64,000 nt of DNA, from assembly GCF_009905735.1 (NCBI RefSeq), contig NZ_JAAALE010000012.1, positions 44,458-108,457 on the forward strand. The letters run 5' to 3'. Position 1 is the stretch's first letter. Each line of letters opens with the position of its first letter. Below the pieces are notes generated by a model. That model worked only from the letters and a program-made list of their open reading frames with translations, had not been told where the DNA came from and made no database searches. Position numbers and translations under genes: made by a program. Positions 1-8,905 of this stretch are shown piece after piece. This stretch comes from Porphyrobacter sp. SLTP (GTDB lineage: Bacteria > Pseudomonadota > Alphaproteobacteria > Sphingomonadales > Sphingomonadaceae).

Positions 1-5
1 ACCGC

Positions 6-1721
6 ATGCCCACCCAGCTGGACAATGCGCTCGAAGCGATCATCACCGGCCTCACCGCTGATGGCCAGCCCTTCGCCACCGTGCCCTTCACCCGTGACGG
101 CGTGACGATGCCAGCCTTCGCCGGCGCTCCGCCGAGCCTTGCGCATTATTTCGCCCACTTTGCCAACCAGAACAAGGATCTGCCCTTCCTGGTCGATGGC
201 GATATCCGCCTGACCTTTGGCGAGGCCTATGCCGCCGCGACCTGCGTGGCCGAAGGGCTGGCCAAGACCCACGGCATCGCCAAGGGCGACCGTATCGGGC
301 TAGCCGCGCGCAATTCGGCCAACTGGATGATCGCCTATATGGGCATCCTGATGGCGGGCGGCTGCGCGACGCTGCTCAACGGCTTCTCCTCGGGCGAGGA
401 ACTGGCCTACGGGCTCGATCTGGCGGAATGCAAGGTGCTGCTGGCCGACGCAGGCCGCGCCGCGCGGCTTGAGGGCCATGCCCACCCCGCCAAGATCGTG
501 CTGTTCGACCACGGCAACGCCCCGTCAGAGGGCCTCGCCAACACCTGGGCGCTGCCGCAGGGCACCAGCGCGGCGATGGCCATGTTGGGCCAACTCGGCC
601 CGGATGACATCGCCACGATCCTCTACACCTCTGGTTCGACCGGCAAGTCCAAGGGCGCGTGGTCCGATCACCGCGGCGTGGTCAACGGCGTGATGAACTA
701 TGTCGCCCAGTCGGCGATGGCCAAGGTGCATCTCGAAAGCGGGGGCGAGGTCATCACCGATCAGCCCTGCGCGCTGGTCGCCGTGCCGCTGTTCCACGTC
801 ACGGGCGAAGTGCCGCTGTTCCTGCAAAGCTTCGCTATCGCGCGCAAACTGGTGCTGATGCCCAAGTGGGACGCGGGCCTCGCGATCCGGCTGATGGCGG
901 AAGAAAAGGTCTCCTATTTCGTCGGCGTACCGCTGATGAGCTACGAAATCGCCAACCACCCCGACCGCGCCAATTACGACCTGTCGGCCTGCAAGAGCTT
1001 CGCCGCTGGCGGCGCGCCGCGTCCGGTGGAACACGTCACCCGGATCAAGGAAGCCTTCCCCGGCGGCTTCCCGCTGCTGGGCTATGGCCTCACCGAAACC
1101 AACGCGGTGGGCTGCGGCAATTTCAACGAGAACTACCTCGCCAAGCCCGGCTCGACCGGTCGCGCCAGCAAGCCGCTGGTCGATCTCGCGATCCTTGATG
1201 ACCTTGGCAATGAACTGCCGCAGGGTCAGGTGGGCGAGGTCTGCATTCGCTCTGTCGCCAATTTCCGCGGCTACTGGAAGAACGAGGAGGCGACCAAGGC
1301 CGCATTCACCGACAATGGCTACTTCCGCACCGGCGATCTCGGCTATCTCGACGAAGACGCCTACCTGTTCATCGTCGACCGCAAGAAGGACATCATCATC
1401 CGCGGCGGCGAGAATATTTCGTGCATCGAAGTGGAAGACGCGATCTACGCCCATGACGATGTCGGCGAATGCTCGGTGTTCGGCCTGCCGGACGAGCGCT
1501 TTGGCGAGGTGCCAGCGGCGGTCTATGCCATGAAGGACGGCCACCCGGCGATCACGCCTGCGGAGCTGCGCGCTTTCCTGCTGGAGCGGATCGCCCCCTT
1601 CAAGGTGCCGCTCGAACAGCACATCTGGTTCACCAGCGAGGCCCTGCCGCGCCTCGGCACCCAGAAGATCGACAAGCGCACGGTCAAGGCCCGCTTCGCC
1701 GCCGAAGCTGTCGCCGCGTGA
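6..1721 (+). CDS. AMP-dependent acyl-CoA synthetase/ligase
   Basis: Class I adenylate-forming enzyme of 571 aa, expected to activate a carboxylic acid with ATP and load it onto CoA. The P-loop-like motif YTSGSTGKSKG lies near residue 205, the A5 motif YGLTETNAVG near 360, the FRTGD motif near 440 and the A10 lysine region (LGTQKIDK) near 555, so all core motifs are present. The ATG lies five bases from the window edge, so a start further upstream cannot be excluded, although the N-terminus aligns as expected for the family. Seven bases separate it from glnD. The acid used cannot be told from sequence. A CoA-ester cluster about 34 kb away is one possible partner, but that is speculation. Confidence 0.88.
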   Translation: MPTQLDNALEAIITGLTADGQPFATVPFTRDGVTMPAFAGAPPSLAHYFAHFANQNKDLPFLVDGDIRLTFGEAYAAATCVAEGLAKTHGIAKGDRIGLAARNSANWMIAYMGILMAGGCATLLNGFSSGEELAYGLDLAECKVLLADAGRAARLEGHAHPAKIVLFDHGNAPSEGLANTWALPQGTSAAMAMLGQLGPDDIATILYTSGSTGKSKGAWSDHRGVVNGVMNYVAQSAMAKVHLESGGEVITDQPCALVAVPLFHVTGEVPLFLQSFAIARKLVLMPKWDAGLAIRLMAEEKVSYFVGVPLMSYEIANHPDRANYDLSACKSFAAGGAPRPVEHVTRIKEAFPGGFPLLGYGLTETNAVGCGNFNENYLAKPGSTGRASKPLVDLAILDDLGNELPQGQVGEVCIRSVANFRGYWKNEEATKAAFTDNGYFRTGDLGYLDEDAYLFIVDRKKDIIIRGGENISCIEVEDAIYAHDDVGECSVFGLPDERFGEVPAAVYAMKDGHPAITPAELRAFLLERIAPFKVPLEQHIWFTSEALPRLGTQKIDKRTVKARFAAEAVAA

Positions 1722-1728
1722 GCCACCC

Positions 1729-4491
1729 GTGAGCCCCCGCCGGGTCCCCGGCCAGCGCGCGATCATTGATCGCCGCGCGCTGGCCGAGGAAATCGCTGCC
1801 TTGCATGAGGCAGATGGCGAGCGTGCGCGCCCTGCGATCGTCAAGGCGCTGCGCGATGCGTTGGATGCCGGGCGGGCGGAGCTTGCCCGGCGGCTGGCTG
1901 AGACGCCCTCGGCCGGGCACGATGTCACCGGCGGCTTCAGCTTCCTGATGGATCAGCTGCTGCGGGTGATCCACGATCACGTCACCACGCATATCTACCC
2001 CGCCCCCAACGCCACTCAGGCCGAACGGCTCGCGATCCTCGCGGTCGGCGGTTACGGACGGGCCGAGATGGCGCCGCATTCGGACGTCGACGTCGCCTTC
2101 ATCACCCCGGGCAAGCGCGCGCCGTGGTGCGAGCAGGTGATCGAGACGATGCTCTATCTGCTGTGGGATCTCGGCCTCAAGGTTGGCCATTCGAGCCGCA
2201 CCGTCGCCGATACGGTGCGCATGGCGAAAGAGGACCTCACCATCCGCACCGCCCTGCTCGAAAGCCGTTTGGTGTGGGGCGAACAGGCGCTGTACGAAGA
2301 ATTGCGCGCCCGGTTCTGGAACGATGTTGTCAAGGGCAGTGAGCGCCAGTTCCTGACCCAGAAGCTGGCCGAACGCGATGCGCGGCACAAGCGCATGGGC
2401 GACAGCCGCTATGTGGTCGAACCCAACATCAAGGAAGGCAAGGGCGCCTTGCGCGATCTCCAGACGCTGTACTGGATCGGCAAGTATATCCACCGCGTCG
2501 ATAATGGCGCGCAGCTGGTCGATGTCGGTCTGCTGACGGCCAACGAATATCGCAGCTTCCGCCGCGCCGAGGGCTTTCTGCTGGCGGTGCGCTGCCATAT
2601 GCACCTTATCACCGATCGCGCCGAAGACCGTCTGACCTTTGACTTGCAGCGCGCCGTGGCCGAGCGGATGCAATTCGCCGACCGTCCCGGCAAGAGCGCG
2701 GTCGAGCGGTTCATGCAATACTATTTCCTTCAGGTGAAACGCGTTGGCAGCCTGACGGGCGTGTTCCTCTCCCACTTGGACGAGGAATTCGCCAAGAAGC
2801 GCCCGCGCACCGGGTTTTTCGCTGGCTGGACCCAGCGGCCGCGGATCTTCAAGGGTTACACCGTCGAAGGGGGACGGCTGCGGGCACCCGGCGATGACTG
2901 GTTCCGCGCCGATCCCGTCCGCCTGATCGAGGTGTTCCAGCTGGCCGAGGCCGAGGGGCTGGAAGTCCACCCTGAAACCATGCGTCAGGTCGGACGCGAT
3001 GCCAAGCTGATCGACGGCAAGCTGCGCCGCGACAAGCGCGCCAATGCGCTGTTCCTTGATCTGCTGTCAGGCCGCAAAGACCCCGAAACCGCGCTGCGCT
3101 GGATGAACGAGGCCGGGGTGTTCGGCCGCTTCGTGCCCGACTTTGGCCGGGTCAATGCGCAGATGCAGTTCGACATGTATCACCACTACACGGTCGACGA
3201 GCACACCATCCGCGCCATCGGGCTGCTGAGCCAGATTGAGCGCGGGATGCTCGAAGCCGATCACCCCCGCGCCACCCGCGAGTTCCCCAAGCTCGCCTCG
3301 CGCCGCGCGCTCTATGTCGCGGTGCTGCTGCACGATATCGCCAAGGGGCGCGGGGGCGATCACTCCGTTCTCGGCGCGGATGTGGCACACCACCTGTGCC
3401 CGCGCTTCGGGCTCGACGAGAAGGAGACCGATCTGGTCGCCTGGCTGGTGCTGCAACACCTGCTGATGAGCCGCACCGCGCAGAAGCGCGACCTCACCGA
3501 TCCCAAGACGATCGAGGATTTCGTGGGCGAGGTCCAAAGCCTCGAACGCCTGCGCAACCTCGCGATCCTCACCGCGGTCGATATCCGCGCGGTTGGCCCC
3601 GGCACCTGGAACAGCTGGAAGGGCCAGCTGCTCGGCGAGCTTTACGACGCCGCGCAGGAACGGCTGCGGCTGGGGCACAAGGGCAATGGACGCAAGGCGC
3701 GGGTCACGGCCAAGAAGGTTGCCGTCGCACGGCTGCTGGGCGCGGACGCGGATCACTTGGTCAACAGCATCGGCGCGCTGCTGGGTGATGCCTATTGGAT
3801 CGCCGAGCCGGAAGACATCATCGCCGGAAACCTCACCCAATATGATGCCGCCGATGCGGCGGGCGAGGCGCTGTCGATCCGGTGCGAGGTTGACGAAACC
3901 CGCGGCGCCACCCGCGTCAGCGTCATCGCGGCGGACCACCCCGGCCTGTTCTACCGCATGGCGGGCGGCATTCACTTGGCCGGCGCCAACATCATCGATG
4001 CGCGCATTCACACCGCGCGCAGCGGCTATGCCGTCGATAACTTCCTGGTGCAGGACCACAATGCCCAGCCCTTCCGCGAGGCGGCACAGATGGCCCGAAT
4101 CGAGAAAGGCATCCGCGACGCCCTGCTCGCCAAGGTCGAACTGGTGCCCAAGCTCGCCGCCCGCCCGCTCGCCCATTCGCGCGCCAAGGCCTTCGATGTC
4201 GCCCCGCGCGTCGGCTTCGACAATGACGCATCGAACCACTTCACCGTGATCGAAGTGACCGCGCGCGACCGTCCGGCGCTGCTCAACCGGCTGGCGCACG
4301 CGCTCTACAAAGCCAATCTGATCGTCCATTCGGCGCATATCACCGCCTATGGCGAGGCCGCGGCCGATACATTCTACGTGACCGATCTGACCGCCGCCAA
4401 GATCAAGGCGCCCGAACGCCTCGCCGAAATCGAGGCGGCCCTGCTCGCCGCAGCCAGCGATCAGCGCCAGCAACAGCTCGAAAAAGCGTAA
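1729..4491 (+). CDS. glnD: [Protein-PII] uridylyltransferase / uridylyl-removing enzyme GlnD
   Basis: A 920 aa bifunctional nitrogen sensor that uridylylates PII under nitrogen limitation and removes the group when glutamine is high. Visible domains are the nucleotidyltransferase with GGYGRAEMAPHSDVDVAF near residue 105, a long GlnD helical region, the HD phosphohydrolase with LLHDIAKGRGGDHS near 537, and two C-terminal ACT domains (near 725 and 840) that sense glutamine. The length is normal for alphaproteobacterial GlnD. GTG is used as start, 7 bases after the preceding stop; a later start would cut into the N-terminal helix region. The adjacent acyl-CoA ligase is probably co-transcribed but functionally unrelated. 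Confidence 0.96.
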   Translation: MSPRRVPGQRAIIDRRALAEEIAALHEADGERARPAIVKALRDALDAGRAELARRLAETPSAGHDVTGGFSFLMDQLLRVIHDHVTTHIYPAPNATQAERLAILAVGGYGRAEMAPHSDVDVAFITPGKRAPWCEQVIETMLYLLWDLGLKVGHSSRTVADTVRMAKEDLTIRTALLESRLVWGEQALYEELRARFWNDVVKGSERQFLTQKLAERDARHKRMGDSRYVVEPNIKEGKGALRDLQTLYWIGKYIHRVDNGAQLVDVGLLTANEYRSFRRAEGFLLAVRCHMHLITDRAEDRLTFDLQRAVAERMQFADRPGKSAVERFMQYYFLQVKRVGSLTGVFLSHLDEEFAKKRPRTGFFAGWTQRPRIFKGYTVEGGRLRAPGDDWFRADPVRLIEVFQLAEAEGLEVHPETMRQVGRDAKLIDGKLRRDKRANALFLDLLSGRKDPETALRWMNEAGVFGRFVPDFGRVNAQMQFDMYHHYTVDEHTIRAIGLLSQIERGMLEADHPRATREFPKLASRRALYVAVLLHDIAKGRGGDHSVLGADVAHHLCPRFGLDEKETDLVAWLVLQHLLMSRTAQKRDLTDPKTIEDFVGEVQSLERLRNLAILTAVDIRAVGPGTWNSWKGQLLGELYDAAQERLRLGHKGNGRKARVTAKKVAVARLLGADADHLVNSIGALLGDAYWIAEPEDIIAGNLTQYDAADAAGEALSIRCEVDETRGATRVSVIAADHPGLFYRMAGGIHLAGANIIDARIHTARSGYAVDNFLVQDHNAQPFREAAQMARIEKGIRDALLAKVELVPKLAARPLAHSRAKAFDVAPRVGFDNDASNHFTVIEVTARDRPALLNRLAHALYKANLIVHSAHITAYGEAAADTFYVTDLTAAKIKAPERLAEIEAALLAAASDQRQQQLEKA

Positions 4492-4608
4492 CTGCAAAAG
4501 CTTGAAGATAGCGGCATTTGAGCGCCTTGGCGGGCGATTTGCGCGATAGGTTGCAATCCCGAAACGTATTGCTATGGGGGCGGCCCTCAACTCAGGGAGA
4601 GTTATAAC

Positions 4609-6972
4609 ATGAAGATCGCACAATCCCTGCCGAGCCACCTCCGGCTCGGCAAGCTGGCGCTGCTCGTCACCACCGCCGCCCTTCTTCCCGTCGCTGCCCA
4701 TGCGCAGGACGCTGAAGCGCCCGCGCAGGAAGAAACGACCAGCGCGCTCGACAGCATCAACGAAATCCTCGTCACCGGCACCAAGACCAAGGATGCCGAA
4801 AACGTGCAGGACGTGCCGCTGGCCGTGACCGCGTTCAACGCCGGCACGCTCGAAGCCTTCAAGATCCGCGACATCTCGGGCCTGTCGTTCCAAGCGCCCA
4901 GCGTCAGCCTTGACCAGGTCGGCACCAGCCGCGGCACCGCCAACTTCTCGGTGCGCGGTCTGGGCATCAACTCGTCGATCCCGTCGATCGACCCGACTGT
5001 CGGCGTGTTCGTTGACGGCGTGTACCTCGGCATCAACGGCGGCGTCGTGTTCGACCTGTTCGACCTCGATTCTGTCGAAGTGCTGCGCGGCCCGCAGGGT
5101 GTCCTGTTCGGCCGTAACGTGACCGGCGGCGCGGTGGTGATCAACACCGGCAACCCGACCGAGGATTTCCGCGGCAAGTTCCGCGCGGCCGTGGACGGCC
5201 CGGCGCTCGATAGCGGCCGCGGCGGCGCAAACTACACCGTCAGCGGCGTGATCAGCGGCCCGATCGTCGAAGACGTGCTGCTGTTCAAGCTGGGCGCCTA
5301 TTACAACAAGGACGAAGGCTACTTCCGCAACCTGGCGGCCGACACCATCCCGACCTTGTCGCGCAACCACGGCAAGGCCGAAACCAAGATCCTGCGCGGC
5401 GCACTGGAAGCGCGGCTCGGCGGTCTGACCCTGCTCGGCAAGCTCGACTATTTCGAGAGCGATGGCGATGGCCCCTCGGCCCAGAACCGCGGGATTTTTG
5501 ATCGCAACACCTATGATCTGGCGATCGACAACCCCGGCGGCTACGCCAACGAGATCTGGACCGGCTCGCTCACCGCAACGCTGGATATCGGCGCTGGTAC
5601 GCTGACCAACGTGTTCGGCTGGCGCAAGTATGACGCGACCACCGATGGCGACATCGATGCGACCCCGCGCTTCCTGTTCCACTCGGAAACCGAAACCGCG
5701 CAGGAGCAGTTCTCGAACGAGCTGCGCTACGCGATTTCGACCGAAAGCGGGCTCGACCTGACCTTCGGCGGTTTCTGGTTCGATCAGAACCTCGCCTATA
5801 CCGAACAGCGCGCGCTGCCGCTTGCCAGCCCGCTCCAGTTCTTCGGCGGTGGCCGTCAGGATCACGAAGTGCTCGGCGTGTTCGCCAATGCGCAGTACGA
5901 AGTGATCGACGGTCTCTCGGTCATCGCGGGCATCCGCTGGAACCAGGAAACGAAGGACGCCGCTGTCACCTATGTCCGTCCGCGTCCGGCCTGTTCGGTG
6001 GTAGATGGCACCTGCCCGACCTCGGGCCGCAACCCGGTCCTGCTCAACCCGGTGACCGGCGCGTCGACCGAGAACAACGGCTTCACCGACCGCGTGCGGT
6101 TCCGCAACGTCTCACCGAAGCTTGGCCTCCAGTACGAATTCGGCGACAGCCAGGTCTACGGCCACTGGAGCCGCGGCTTCCGTTCGGGCGGCTATAACTT
6201 CCGCATCACCAACGCCAATGCCTTCGAACAGATCGCGCTGGCACCGGGCGGCTCGCTCGCCTTCGACGAGGAAAAGGTCGACACCTACGAAGTGGGCGGC
6301 AAGTTCCAGACCGCCGATGGCGTGTTCACCTTCAACGTCGCGGGCTACATCACCAAGATCGACAACATGCAGCGCGAGGTGAACCAGTCGTCGCCGACCG
6401 CCGGTGTGGCCCAGTCGATCTTCAACACCGCCAACGCCTCGATCAACGGGATCGAAGCCGAAATGCGGCTGCGTGCGACCGACGCGCTGATCCTGACCGC
6501 CAATATCGGCGTGATCGACGCCGAGTATACCGAGATCCTGTTCGACATCTCGGGCGATGGCCAGATCAACGGGCGTGACCTGGCGCTGAGCCTGCCGCGC
6601 GTTCCCCCGGTCACGGTGGGCGCGGGCCTGATCCACGAACTGGATCTGGGCAGCAGCAACATCCTCACCCGCGTGAACTACCAGTACCGCGACACGGCGG
6701 CCTATACCGACGACAACTTCGGCTGGCTGAACGACATCCACCAGCTGGAAGCCAACGTCACCTGGAACACCCCGGTCGAGGGCCTGTCGCTCTCGATCTA
6801 CGGGCGTAACCTGTTCGATCAGGTCCAGGAAGGCGGCGACACGCAGGTTCCGTTCGGCGGCCCGCTGTCGACCGGCGTGCGCCTGCCCTTCGCGGATCGT
6901 CCGGCAGCAGGCACCTTCAGCCCGCTGCTGCGCGGCCGGAACGTCGGGATCGAAGCTTTGTTTGAGTTCTAA
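4609..6972 (+). CDS. TonB-dependent outer-membrane receptor
   Basis: A 787 aa outer-membrane receptor. It has a signal peptide ending near AHAQDAE, a TonB-box-like segment (EILVTGTKT, near residue 47), a plug domain with the conserved FVDGVYLG and VEVLRGPQGVLFGRNVTGGAV motifs, and a long beta-barrel ending in phenylalanine (ALFEF), the usual BAM recognition signal. A good ribosome site (AGGGAGAG) precedes the ATG. It resembles the large sphingomonad family of receptors often annotated as siderophore or complex-carbon importers; the ligand cannot be assigned. No sigma/anti-sigma pair or dedicated regulator lies beside it. A strong intrinsic terminator follows 25 bases after the stop, so it is probably monocistronic. 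Confidence 0.93.
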   Translation: MKIAQSLPSHLRLGKLALLVTTAALLPVAAHAQDAEAPAQEETTSALDSINEILVTGTKTKDAENVQDVPLAVTAFNAGTLEAFKIRDISGLSFQAPSVSLDQVGTSRGTANFSVRGLGINSSIPSIDPTVGVFVDGVYLGINGGVVFDLFDLDSVEVLRGPQGVLFGRNVTGGAVVINTGNPTEDFRGKFRAAVDGPALDSGRGGANYTVSGVISGPIVEDVLLFKLGAYYNKDEGYFRNLAADTIPTLSRNHGKAETKILRGALEARLGGLTLLGKLDYFESDGDGPSAQNRGIFDRNTYDLAIDNPGGYANEIWTGSLTATLDIGAGTLTNVFGWRKYDATTDGDIDATPRFLFHSETETAQEQFSNELRYAISTESGLDLTFGGFWFDQNLAYTEQRALPLASPLQFFGGGRQDHEVLGVFANAQYEVIDGLSVIAGIRWNQETKDAAVTYVRPRPACSVVDGTCPTSGRNPVLLNPVTGASTENNGFTDRVRFRNVSPKLGLQYEFGDSQVYGHWSRGFRSGGYNFRITNANAFEQIALAPGGSLAFDEEKVDTYEVGGKFQTADGVFTFNVAGYITKIDNMQREVNQSSPTAGVAQSIFNTANASINGIEAEMRLRATDALILTANIGVIDAEYTEILFDISGDGQINGRDLALSLPRVPPVTVGAGLIHELDLGSSNILTRVNYQYRDTAAYTDDNFGWLNDIHQLEANVTWNTPVEGLSLSIYGRNLFDQVQEGGDTQVPFGGPLSTGVRLPFADRPAAGTFSPLLRGRNVGIEALFEF

Positions 6973-6997
6973 GAAGAACTCGGGCGTGAAACAGAAG

Positions 6998-7027
6998 AGG
7001 GCGCTCCGGCAACGGAGCGCCCTTTTT
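6998..7027 (+). terminator. Intrinsic terminator after the TonB receptor
   Basis: An 11-bp perfect GC-rich stem (AGGGCGCTCCG / CGGAGCGCCCT) with a GCAA tetraloop runs directly into a T5 tract. It ends three bases before the stop of the convergent gene, so it probably works for the receptor and perhaps for both strands. Confidence 0.9.
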
Positions 7028-7029
7028 CG

Positions 7030-7500
7030 TTAGTCCTCGGCGGTGGCGAGCAGCAGCGCGATCGCGGTGTCGTCGAAGGCGACGAAGGCCCATTCGAAAC
7101 TCGCAGGAGTGATCGGATTCCAACCGAAATACATCCGGTTGGTCACGATCTGGCGGGTGCGGGCGTCGAAGCAGGCGAGGAAATCCTCGGCCATCGCTAG
7201 CGCATCCGCCTCGCCCAGCCACGGCTCGTGCGAAAACACCATGTGGCACGCAAACGCCTCGACCAGCGCCGCACGGGCCGAGCGGGCGCCGTCAGGTTCG
7301 GCCTCGGCATCGAGCAGTTCCCAATTGCCGCCAATCGGCTGATAGCCGAGGCTGGTGACCAAAGCGTCAGCGCAGGCAGAATGCAGGCCCGGCGGCTGTT
7401 CGAGCGGCCGCGCCGCGATGCGGACTTCGGCAGACCCCGCGCACAGCGGCTCCCGCCATGTGGCAATGAAGGCGTCGAGCCGGGCGAGCGCCTCGCTCAC
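7030..7500 (-). CDS. Conserved hypothetical protein downstream of yggS
   Basis: A 156 aa soluble protein I do not recognise. The start is a GTG that overlaps the yggS stop (GTGA), so it is translationally coupled to yggS. The frame stays open upstream, but there it is only antisense-like, Arg/Pro-rich sequence within yggS. The protein has no signal peptide or membrane segment. It is acidic and rich in Ala, Trp and Phe, and ends in a segment (NRMYFGWNPITPASFEWAF...) that looks well folded. Tight coupling suggests a shared role or shared expression with the PLP-binding protein, but no function should be assigned. Confidence 0.7.
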   Translation of the reverse strand: MSEALARLDAFIATWREPLCAGSAEVRIAARPLEQPPGLHSACADALVTSLGYQPIGGNWELLDAEAEPDGARSARAALVEAFACHMVFSHEPWLGEADALAMAEDFLACFDARTRQIVTNRMYFGWNPITPASFEWAFVAFDDTAIALLLATAED

Positions 7501-8159
7501 CCCCGCGATCCGAACAGCGCGGTGCCGACCCGGATATGCGTCGCTCCGAGCATCACCGCCGTCTCGTAATCCCCGCTCATCCCCATGCTGAGGCCGGTGA
7601 GGCCGTGATCCGCCGCCAGCTTGGCGAGCAGCGCAAAGAACGGCGCGGCTTCGGTGTCGGCGGGGGGAATGCACATCAGCCCAGCGAGCGGCACATCGGC
7701 GGCGCGCACGGCCTCCAGAAACGCGGGCAGATCGGCAATCGGGCAGCCGCCCTTCTGCGCCTCGTCCCCGATATTGACCTGCACGAAGCACGGCACCCGC
7801 CGCCCCGCCTTGTCCATCGCCTTGGCCAGCGCGGTCAGCAGGCTCGGCCGGTCGAGCGAGTGGATCACGTCGAACAGCGCGACCGCTTCTTCGGCCTTGT
7901 TCGATTGCAGCTGGCCGATGAGGTGCAGTTCGATATCGGGATAGCCTTCGCGCAAAGCGGGCCATTTGCTCTGCGCTTCCTGCACCCGGTTCTCGCCGAA
8001 CACGCGCTGACCAGCGTCGATGAGCGGCTGAATCGCAGGTGCCTCGTGAGTCTTGCTGACCGCAATCAGCGTGACGTCAGCCGGCTCGCGCCGGGCGGGT
8101 TTGCACACCTTGGCAATATTGGCGCGGACATCGGCGAGGCGGGACGCTGCATTTTCCAT
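7497..8159 (-). CDS. YggS-family PLP-binding protein (PLPBP)
   Basis: A 220 aa single-domain type III PLP protein. The PLP lysine lies in LIAVSKT (near residue 36), followed by GENRVQEAQSKW, HLIGQLQSNK, VNIGDEAQKGGC and the C-terminal SMGMSGDYETAVMLGATHIRVGTALFG phosphate-binding signature. Members have no known catalytic activity and help pyridoxal 5'-phosphate homeostasis, with effects on amino-acid pools. It is transcribed divergently from the ThiE-like gene, whose possible upstream start overlaps this ATG, and is coupled at its 3' end to a small hypothetical gene. Confidence 0.95.
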   Translation of the reverse strand: MENAASRLADVRANIAKVCKPARREPADVTLIAVSKTHEAPAIQPLIDAGQRVFGENRVQEAQSKWPALREGYPDIELHLIGQLQSNKAEEAVALFDVIHSLDRPSLLTALAKAMDKAGRRVPCFVQVNIGDEAQKGGCPIADLPAFLEAVRAADVPLAGLMCIPPADTEAAPFFALLAKLAADHGLTGLSMGMSGDYETAVMLGATHIRVGTALFGSRG

Positions 8160-8181
8160 GGGGGCGCTCTATAGCGGGTGC

Positions 8182-8721
8182 GTGACGCGCGCAAAGCCCC
8201 TCCCCGCCCTGTGGCTGATCAGCGATGCGCGCAATGACGCGGGGTTGGCACGCGCCTTGGCGAAGCTGCCGCGCGGATCGGGGTGGATCTATCGCCATTA
8301 CCATCTGGCCGGGCCGGAGCGTTACGCCCGGTTCCGCGCCTTGCGGCGGATCGCGCGGGCCAGGGGTCATGTGACGATCCTCGCCGATTCGGCCCTGACC
8401 GCGCGCGAGTGGGGGGCAGACGGGATCTATGGCGCACCTCGCTCACTGACCCCGCGGCGCAGCGGCCTGATCCACCTCGCCACCGCGCATGACCTTGCCG
8501 AGCTGGGGCTGGCGGCGCGGCTGGGGGCGGACGCGGCGCTGCTTTCGCCGGTCTTCCCGACCCGCTCCCACCCCGGCGGCGGGGTGCTGGGGCCGGTGCG
8601 GTTCCGGTTGCTGGCACGGCAAGGGCGGCTGCCGGTGATCGCCCTCGGTGGGATGACCCGGCACCGCGCACACACACTCCAATGGCCGCGCTGGGCCGCC
8701 ATCGACGGGCTTTCTTGTTAG
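8182..8721 (+). CDS. Thiamine-phosphate synthase / TenI-like TIM-barrel protein
   Basis: A protein of about 179 aa with the ThiE/TenI signature: HLATAHDLAELGLAARLGADAALLSPVFPTRSHPGG and a closing VIALGGM phosphate-binding loop. ThiE couples HMP-PP and thiazole phosphate; TenI-like relatives may act as thiazole tautomerases or be inactive. The N-terminus is shorter and more Arg-rich than classical ThiE, and no other thi genes are nearby, so the catalytic role is uncertain. I chose the GTG at 8182 because it avoids overlap with the divergent yggS start; an ATG at 8158 (overlapping yggS) is the alternative. Confidence 0.72.
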   Translation: MTRAKPLPALWLISDARNDAGLARALAKLPRGSGWIYRHYHLAGPERYARFRALRRIARARGHVTILADSALTAREWGADGIYGAPRSLTPRRSGLIHLATAHDLAELGLAARLGADAALLSPVFPTRSHPGGGVLGPVRFRLLARQGRLPVIALGGMTRHRAHTLQWPRWAAIDGLSC

Positions 8722-8816
8722 CCGCAGCCCCTCCGGGCTGCGAAATCCTCGCTCACGCGACCTGAAGGTCGCATCCCTGCGGTCGGCCGGTCGGCCTTGC
8801 GGCCCTTGGGCCGATC
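8720..8816. repeat. Intergenic cluster of hairpins (repeat family F)
   Basis: Three adjacent palindromes follow the ThiE-like stop: GCAGCCC/GGGCTGC near 8726, GCGACC/GGTCGC near 8758, and a GGCCGGTCGGCCTTGCG-containing hairpin near 8788. The last is nearly identical to the complement of a segment at 42145-42170, marking a dispersed element. It could also act as a transcription end for the ThiE-like gene. Confidence 0.55.
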
Positions 8817-8853
8817 TCAGCCACACAGACCAATGTCGTTCATCGCTCTTTCC

Positions 8854-8882
8854 TTGACCCGAGTCCGCCGAGGATTCATGAT
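8854..8882 (+). promoter_or_regulatory. Candidate sigma70 promoter of ftsK
   Basis: TTGACC (8854-8859) is followed after exactly 17 bases by CATGAT (8877-8882). Transcription from here would start about 15-20 bases before an AGGAG ribosome site and the ftsK ATG at 8906. This rests only on sequence match. Confidence 0.4.
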
Positions 8883-8905
8883 GTGTTCTGCACAGGAGAA
8901 CCCCC

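Noticed and set aside
3067..5865. A 932-codon open frame on the minus strand
   Set aside because: It runs antisense to glnD and a TonB receptor, has no conserved motifs and follows from high GC codon bias.
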